Origin: Allobosea sp.
Lineage (GTDB): Bacteria > Pseudomonadota > Alphaproteobacteria > Rhizobiales > Beijerinckiaceae
Reading direction: 5' to 3'
NCBI GenBank assembly: GCA_024231975.1
Contig: JAAEQB010000102.1
Span: forward strand, 1-64,000
DNA length: 64,000 nt
Below, piece after piece: positions 59,599-64,000 of this stretch. The position numbers and the translations under genes were made by a program. The notes under the pieces are model-generated. The model worked only from the letters and a program-made list of their open reading frames with translations. It did no database searches and had not been told where the DNA came from. Every line of letters starts with the position of its first letter. The first letter of the stretch is position 1.

Positions 59599-62530
59599 CG
59601 GCGGGCATCCCGAACAGGGTCTTGTCGAGCAGGGCCTGCGTCAGATCGGCGCCGACGAGCGACGCATCCGAGAGATCGCAGCCATAGAGATTGGCCCGCA
59701 GCAGCCGCGCGCCGTCGAGATGGGCGCGGCGTGCCTGGGCGTTGAACAGATTGGCGCCGAAGAGATCGGCCCGCAGCAGGATCGCCTTGCCGAGCGAAGC
59801 CTGCTTCAGCGAGGCGAGGGCAAGATCGGCCTCGCTGAGATCGGCCTCGCCGAAATCGACGCGGTTGAAGCTCGCCCGCGCGAAGCTGGCGCGGATCAGC
59901 CGGGCGCTCCGGAACGAGCCGTTCATGCCGACGGCGCCGTCGAAGCGCGCGCCGGTGAGATCGCAGCCGGCATGAAAGCCGCTCTGCTGCAGATGCGCCC
60001 CGGAAAAGTCGGCGCCGGGCGCCTCCAGCTTCACCGCCGAGAGCTTGAACGCCTTGAGCCTGCGGGCGTCGAGCCCCTGCGCCTTGATTTCGACCAGCGC
60101 GCAACTCTCCATCACGGCATCGGCGAGAACGACCCGCGCCATGTCCGAGCGCAGGATGGTGACCCGGTCGAGCCGGGCGCTGGCGAAAGAGACATCCGAC
60201 AGATCGGTCTCGATAAAGTTGGCCTGCTCCAGCTGCGCGCCGGCGAAGTCGCATTGCGCGACCTGGCTCTTCAGCCATTGCGCCCGCCGCAGGTCCGCTC
60301 CAATGAAGCGGGCGCCGCGGGCGTCGGCCGTGCCGAGATTGGCTTCCAGCATATTGGCCTGCGAGAAATCCGCTCCGCGCAGATCGGCGCCGGCGAAGAC
60401 CGCACCGGTGCAATTGGCGCCGAGGAAGCGCGCGCCGCTGAGATCGCACTGCTCGAAGAAGGCGCCACTCAGGTCGAGGCCGCTGAGATCCTGGCCGGAC
60501 AGGTCGGCGCCCGCCATATCGCGGCCGGCGAGGCCCTCCGCCTTCGCTGCCATGATCGCCTGGCCGAAGCGAAGCGCTGCGTCCGGCGGCAATGGCGTGA
60601 TCGGATGCACTGGCTGCGGGGCTACGCGGCGCATCGTGGCCATGGCCTCGCCGAGCTGCGGTTCGAGCTGGTCGAGCTGGGCGCTCGCCCGGGCGAGCTG
60701 CGCCTTCGGCTCGGTAGGTTCCCTGGAGGCCGGCAGGATGTCATCGTCCAGCAAGATGCCGAGGAGATCGTCGAGCGACTGTCCTGGCGGCGCCAGCTCG
60801 GGGAAGGCCCGTCTCAGCTTGTCGCTCGCCGCGTCAGCCTCGGCAGGTAGCTGGATCGCCTGTCGCGGGCCCTTGTCGGCAGCCACCGCGTTCGGGATGA
60901 GATCGTCGCGCTGGGCCGCCTGTGCCCCGGCAAGGCCATCGCGCGCGGGGGCGAGCAGTGTTGCGCCCGGGCCGCTCTGGAAGCGCTGGAGAGCCTCGCG
61001 CAGCGCTGCCTCCGGATCGATTGTGCTTGGCGGCAGCTTGAAGTCCGGCGGCAGCGCGGTTGCGGCGAGGTTGGGCTGCTCCGGCAGGTCGAGCTCCGCG
61101 AGCAGGGCGTCGAGCTCGCCAAGCTCTCCGGTCTGGCGGAAGCGGTCGCCGCGGCTCGCCATGGCATGGGCCTGCGCTTCCAGCTCACGGCCGCGCTCGT
61201 CCATCTGGGCCTGGAGCTGCTGCGTGCCTTCGAACAGGGCGGCGAAATCGATCTCGCCGCTGGCGATCTCCTCCGGCGAAGGCATCCAGGCAGGCGGCGG
61301 CTCGGCCGGCGGCAAATTCGGCATGAAGGCGGCGGGCAGGCCGGCCTTGTCGAGCGCGTCGCGCAGCACGAGTCGCTGCGCCTTCTCGGTCCGCTCGCGC
61401 TGGTGCTCGTGATGGGCCATGCGGGCGAGCCGGCGTCGCTCGACTGCCGCAGGGTCAGGCAGGGGCGAGAGGGCGCCGTCGGCGAGCACGTATTTCAGCT
61501 TCTCGGCCGGATCGCTGCGTAGCCGGAAGGCTTCGGAATAGTACTCGGGTGGGCGCGGCTCGTCGGCGAGGCGCTCATAGGCGAGCATGACATGGGTGAC
61601 GTCGTCGCCGTCGATATCGTCGACCTGGCAGGCGCCGCGATAGATCAGCACGCCCTTATGGGCGCTGGGGAAGAGCCAGACTGTGTCGAGCACGTTCGGC
61701 AACTCGAAGATGCCGTCGCTACGCGCGATGAAGATGCGGACGCGCATGCCCGGCAGGGCGCCCTCGATCACCGGATGCTCGGCCGAGAAGCCAGCGAGCC
61801 GGTAAGGCTCCTGCCCGGAGAAGTAGCCTTCGATGCGCTGGTCCGGCGTCGCGACGCAGAACAGGCGCGGATCGGCATCGGCGGCGAGCCCCGGAAAACC
61901 GTGCTTCAGCCAGCGCTCGTCATAGGTGCCGGCCAGCACCCGCCGGGAGGGATGCGCCGGATCGATCGGTCCGAGACGGATCGGCTCGGGCGAGTCCTCG
62001 GCGTTGCGGATCAACCGGTCGGGGCGCTCGATGTTCGGCAAGAGGACGATCTCGCCGGCATCGACGCGGCGGGCTGCCTCGGCGCCGCGCCCGAGCGGGT
62101 TGACCGGATGGTTGGCGCCGCCGAAGCAGCGTTCCGGCACGAGGGGCATCTCGATGAAGGGCTTGGGCGGCTCGAAGACGGGCCCGCCAGCGGTCTGGCG
62201 CCAGACACGGTCGCCGAAGACCGCCAGGCGCTTGCGAATAGTGCCGAGCGCAACGTCGAGCGAAAGGGCCGGGACCGGTTCTTCCCCCGCTGCCCGGGCG
62301 AAACCGGCGACGAGAACCTCGCCGCAGGGCTTGGGCATCGCCGCGTCGAAGATCGTGCCCGCCGGCATCTGCTCCATGGCCATCGGCCAGAGTGCGGTGT
62401 CGGGCTCGAAATCGCTGGGCTCGAGCAGCGAGAACAGCCCGAGCGCCGAGACGACGAGCGTCGCCGAACTGCCGCGGCGCTCGACCTTGGTCAGGATGCC
62501 GAGCTTTCGTGGTTTGATGATCGTCGGCAT
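59588..62530 (-). CDS. DUF2169 domain - pentapeptide-repeat fusion (T6SS-associated)
   Basis: A 980-residue protein. Residues about 1-310 are a DUF2169 domain (VERRGSSATLVVSALGLFSL, KRLAVFGDRVWR, FGGANHPVNPLGRG, EPIRLGPIDPAHPSR, YFSGQEPYRLAGF), a family that acts as T6SS effector adaptor or chaperone. A charged helical linker with a long coiled-coil-like stretch follows (about 340-660). Residues about 690-975 are pentapeptide repeats (AGADLSGQDLSGLDLSGAFFEQCDLSG). Fusion of the adaptor with a long beta-helix is known in Rhizobiales T6SS clusters but its function is not. It lies downstream of the OmpA-domain gene. Confidence 0.9.
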   Translation of the reverse strand: MPTIIKPRKLGILTKVERRGSSATLVVSALGLFSLLEPSDFEPDTALWPMAMEQMPAGTIFDAAMPKPCGEVLVAGFARAAGEEPVPALSLDVALGTIRKRLAVFGDRVWRQTAGGPVFEPPKPFIEMPLVPERCFGGANHPVNPLGRGAEAARRVDAGEIVLLPNIERPDRLIRNAEDSPEPIRLGPIDPAHPSRRVLAGTYDERWLKHGFPGLAADADPRLFCVATPDQRIEGYFSGQEPYRLAGFSAEHPVIEGALPGMRVRIFIARSDGIFELPNVLDTVWLFPSAHKGVLIYRGACQVDDIDGDDVTHVMLAYERLADEPRPPEYYSEAFRLRSDPAEKLKYVLADGALSPLPDPAAVERRRLARMAHHEHQRERTEKAQRLVLRDALDKAGLPAAFMPNLPPAEPPPAWMPSPEEIASGEIDFAALFEGTQQLQAQMDERGRELEAQAHAMASRGDRFRQTGELGELDALLAELDLPEQPNLAATALPPDFKLPPSTIDPEAALREALQRFQSGPGATLLAPARDGLAGAQAAQRDDLIPNAVAADKGPRQAIQLPAEADAASDKLRRAFPELAPPGQSLDDLLGILLDDDILPASREPTEPKAQLARASAQLDQLEPQLGEAMATMRRVAPQPVHPITPLPPDAALRFGQAIMAAKAEGLAGRDMAGADLSGQDLSGLDLSGAFFEQCDLSGARFLGANCTGAVFAGADLRGADFSQANMLEANLGTADARGARFIGADLRRAQWLKSQVAQCDFAGAQLEQANFIETDLSDVSFASARLDRVTILRSDMARVVLADAVMESCALVEIKAQGLDARRLKAFKLSAVKLEAPGADFSGAHLQQSGFHAGCDLTGARFDGAVGMNGSFRSARLIRASFARASFNRVDFGEADLSEADLALASLKQASLGKAILLRADLFGANLFNAQARRAHLDGARLLRANLYGCDLSDASLVGADLTQALLDKTLFGMPADAP

Positions 62531-62593
62531 GAAGCTGTCTTGGTGGCTCGCAGGTGACGCTAGGGCGGGTAGACGACAGGCTGACGACGCTGC

Positions 62594-63205
62594 TCAGGGT
62601 TCGCGGGTGATCAGGATCTCGATGCGCCGGTTGCGGGCGCGCCCCTCGATGCTGGTGTTGTCAGCGATCGCCTCGGCCGAGCCGCGCCCGTCGACGGAGA
62701 GGCGCCCGCCTTCGCGCAGGGCCGGCCGGATCAGAGCCGCGACGGCCTCGGCCCGCGCGATAGAGAGCGCCTGGTTGTCGCGGAAGGGGCCGCCGGCCGT
62801 GATCGCCTGGTCGTCGGTATGCCCGACGATGCGCACCGGCCCCTTTTCGCCGTCGATCACGCCGGCGATGCGGCGCGCCACCGGCACGAAGCCGGGCAGG
62901 GCGGTGGCCTGACCTGAGGCGAAGGTGATGAGATTGCCGACCCGGATCGCGACCCAGCCGCCGAAGGGATCGACCGTGATCGAACCGGCCTTGATCTCCT
63001 CCGCTAGTGCGGCCCGAATCCGTTCGAGCTGGCCGGGGCGTGGAGCAGGGGCCGGGGCAGGTTGCGCCGCGACCGGCTGGGGCGGCCTGGGTGCCGGCAG
63101 CAGCAATGGGATCAGCAAGGCGAGCGCCACGAGCACCGCAATGATCGCGGCGCTGTAGAGGCCGATCTGGACGAATTTCGATCTGACCTGCGTACTCGTC
63201 GCCAT
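62594..63205 (-). CDS. OmpA-domain inner-membrane protein (TssL-extension/MotB-like)
   Basis: A 203-residue protein with one N-terminal helix (about residues 14-38) and an OmpA/peptidoglycan-binding domain (about 85-203): LITFASGQATALPGFVPVARRIA, RIVGHTDDQAI and NQALSIARAEAVAALI, with GRNRRIEI-type end (ARNRRIEILIT). The layout fits the peptidoglycan-anchoring part of T6SS TssL or a stand-alone anchor. ATG 63205 has GGGGGGAGC upstream; the frame opens at 63268. It is the first gene of the leftward operon; about 60 bases separate it from the DUF2169 gene. Confidence 0.85.
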   Translation of the reverse strand: MATSTQVRSKFVQIGLYSAAIIAVLVALALLIPLLLPAPRPPQPVAAQPAPAPAPRPGQLERIRAALAEEIKAGSITVDPFGGWVAIRVGNLITFASGQATALPGFVPVARRIAGVIDGEKGPVRIVGHTDDQAITAGGPFRDNQALSIARAEAVAALIRPALREGGRLSVDGRGSAEAIADNTSIEGRARNRRIEILITREP

Positions 63206-63415
63206 TGCTCCCCCCGAGCCGAGGCGACAGAACACGATGCCGGTGACGACAGGACGATGACGGCTCACTTATTGTGGGGACGCAGCGGCACGGAATCCCT
63301 CTATATTTGAAAAATCGTATAGCGGAGTAATTAGCCGACATATTGAAACAATACTGTCAGATTTCCGCTCTAGACATGCCGGAGTGATTTCCCGGCCGCT
63401 GACGAGAGACCGTCC

Positions 63416-64000
63416 GTGACGAAGGTCCTGGGCGATGAGACGCCTGTGCGTTTGAACGGAGAGGCCGAGGCTTCTTTGGCGGCAGAGCCGTTTCCGAAGC
63501 GGATTGCGGCGCCCGCGTCCTCGTTCCTGCCGGCCGTTCTCGTCCTCCTCGGCGTAGTCTGCCTGTTCGCGGCAGGCTCGCTCCTGTTGCGGCAGGGGCT
63601 TCGCCCAGAGGAGTTCCGGATCGTCCAACCTGCCAGCCATGCCGAACGCGAGGCGGGCTTTGCGCTCTATCGCGCCAATTGCGCGAGCTGCCACGGCGCC
63701 TTTCTCGGTGGCGCGGCCGGATGGCGCAGCGATCCGGGCGTTGCGCCGGCGCTGAATGAAAGCGGCCATGCGTCCAACCACAGCGATGCGGACCTGTTCG
63801 TCCGTATCGCGGCCGGGGCGCGCACGGCCGATGGCCGCGTGACGATGCCGGCATTCCGCAGCAGCCTGTCAGATCAGGAGATCGTCTCGGTGCTGGCCTA
63901 TGTCATGTCCTGGTGGCCGGACGAAGAGCTCAGGCGCCGCGCCGGCGCCGACTGGACCTTCCAGGCGGTATGCACGCCGGCCGAGGCGCAGGTCTCCGCG
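63416..64000 (+). CDS. Membrane-anchored c-type cytochrome, partial at right edge
   Basis: The plus-strand frame beginning at GTG 63416 is open to the end of the window (195 codons). It has a helix (about residues 37-61) that anchors a cytochrome c domain: the heme-binding CASCH motif (RANCASCHGAFLGG) and a methionine ligand candidate in GRVTMPAF. The spacing suits a class I cytochrome. The last visible residues (CTPAEAQVSA) may be close to its C-terminus, but no stop is seen. The gene is divergent from the OmpA-domain operon. Partner oxidase or dehydrogenase is not visible. Confidence 0.82.
   Translation, partial: MTKVLGDETPVRLNGEAEASLAAEPFPKRIAAPASSFLPAVLVLLGVVCLFAAGSLLLRQGLRPEEFRIVQPASHAEREAGFALYRANCASCHGAFLGGAAGWRSDPGVAPALNESGHASNHSDADLFVRIAAGARTADGRVTMPAFRSSLSDQEIVSVLAYVMSWWPDEELRRRAGADWTFQAVCTPAEAQVSA

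Overview
This is a 64-kb, GC-rich stretch of an alphaproteobacterial chromosome. The protein families, a Rhizobiales-type intergenic palindrome, an HpaFED/HpaR block and divergent urease operons suggest a Bosea-like member of the Hyphomicrobiales. That placement is inferred from family resemblance read by eye, not from a database search. Most of the sequence is ordinary, densely packed core or niche metabolism. Two patches stand out as foreign or eroded: an AT-rich gene with insertion-sequence debris around 47.4-53.3 kb, and a decayed RND pump at 2.9-3.7 kb.

Left part (0-30 kb). The window opens with the start of an L-serine dehydratase (minus), whose ribosome-binding site lies in a perfect 12-bp hairpin stem, preceded by a GlcD-type FAD oxidase. 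Next come small exported proteins, an RND-pump remnant, an L,D-transpeptidase, a solo amino-acid-binding protein, an exported amidohydrolase and an alpha/beta hydrolase. An AraC regulator is followed by an MFS transporter. A tightly coupled efflux operon has one RND pump between two lipoprotein adaptors. A long plus-strand run then holds DUF1269, patatin and AI-2E-family genes, a seven-gene Mrp-type cation/proton antiporter operon lacking a full MrpA, an SLC13 carrier, a large membrane alpha/beta hydrolase and a small secreted protein.

Urea and nickel block (30-43 kb). A minus-strand series, ureE-ureG-ureF-nikR-nikA-nikB-nikC, faces a plus-strand series, ureD-ureA-ureB-ureC-urea channel-GntP permease. 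A textbook NikR operator (GTATGA-N16-TCATAC inside a perfect 32-bp palindrome) sits just upstream of the nikA-like gene. Together these genes bring in urea and nickel, sense nickel and assemble urease, but no ATPase for the nickel importer is visible here.

Aromatic block (43-47 kb). hpaF-hpaE-hpaD (minus) with divergent hpaR (plus) encode part of the homoprotocatechuate meta-cleavage pathway.

Foreign patch (47-53.3 kb). It holds an AT-rich orphan gene, a soluble double-PAS chemoreceptor and a diguanylate cyclase flanked on both sides by fragments of IS3, IS66 and ISL3 transposases.

Right end (53.4-63.2 kb). One co-directional, overlapping eight-gene operon encodes an OmpA-domain protein, a DUF2169-pentapeptide fusion, a second pentapeptide protein, a PAAR-like DUF4150 protein, a large unrecognised 493-residue protein, a DUF3540 protein, a TPR/glycosyltransferase-like protein and a transglutaminase-like protein. 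It looks like a type VI secretion-associated spike or cargo module without core T6SS genes, and is the best candidate here for a poorly described system. A c-type cytochrome gene begins at the right edge.
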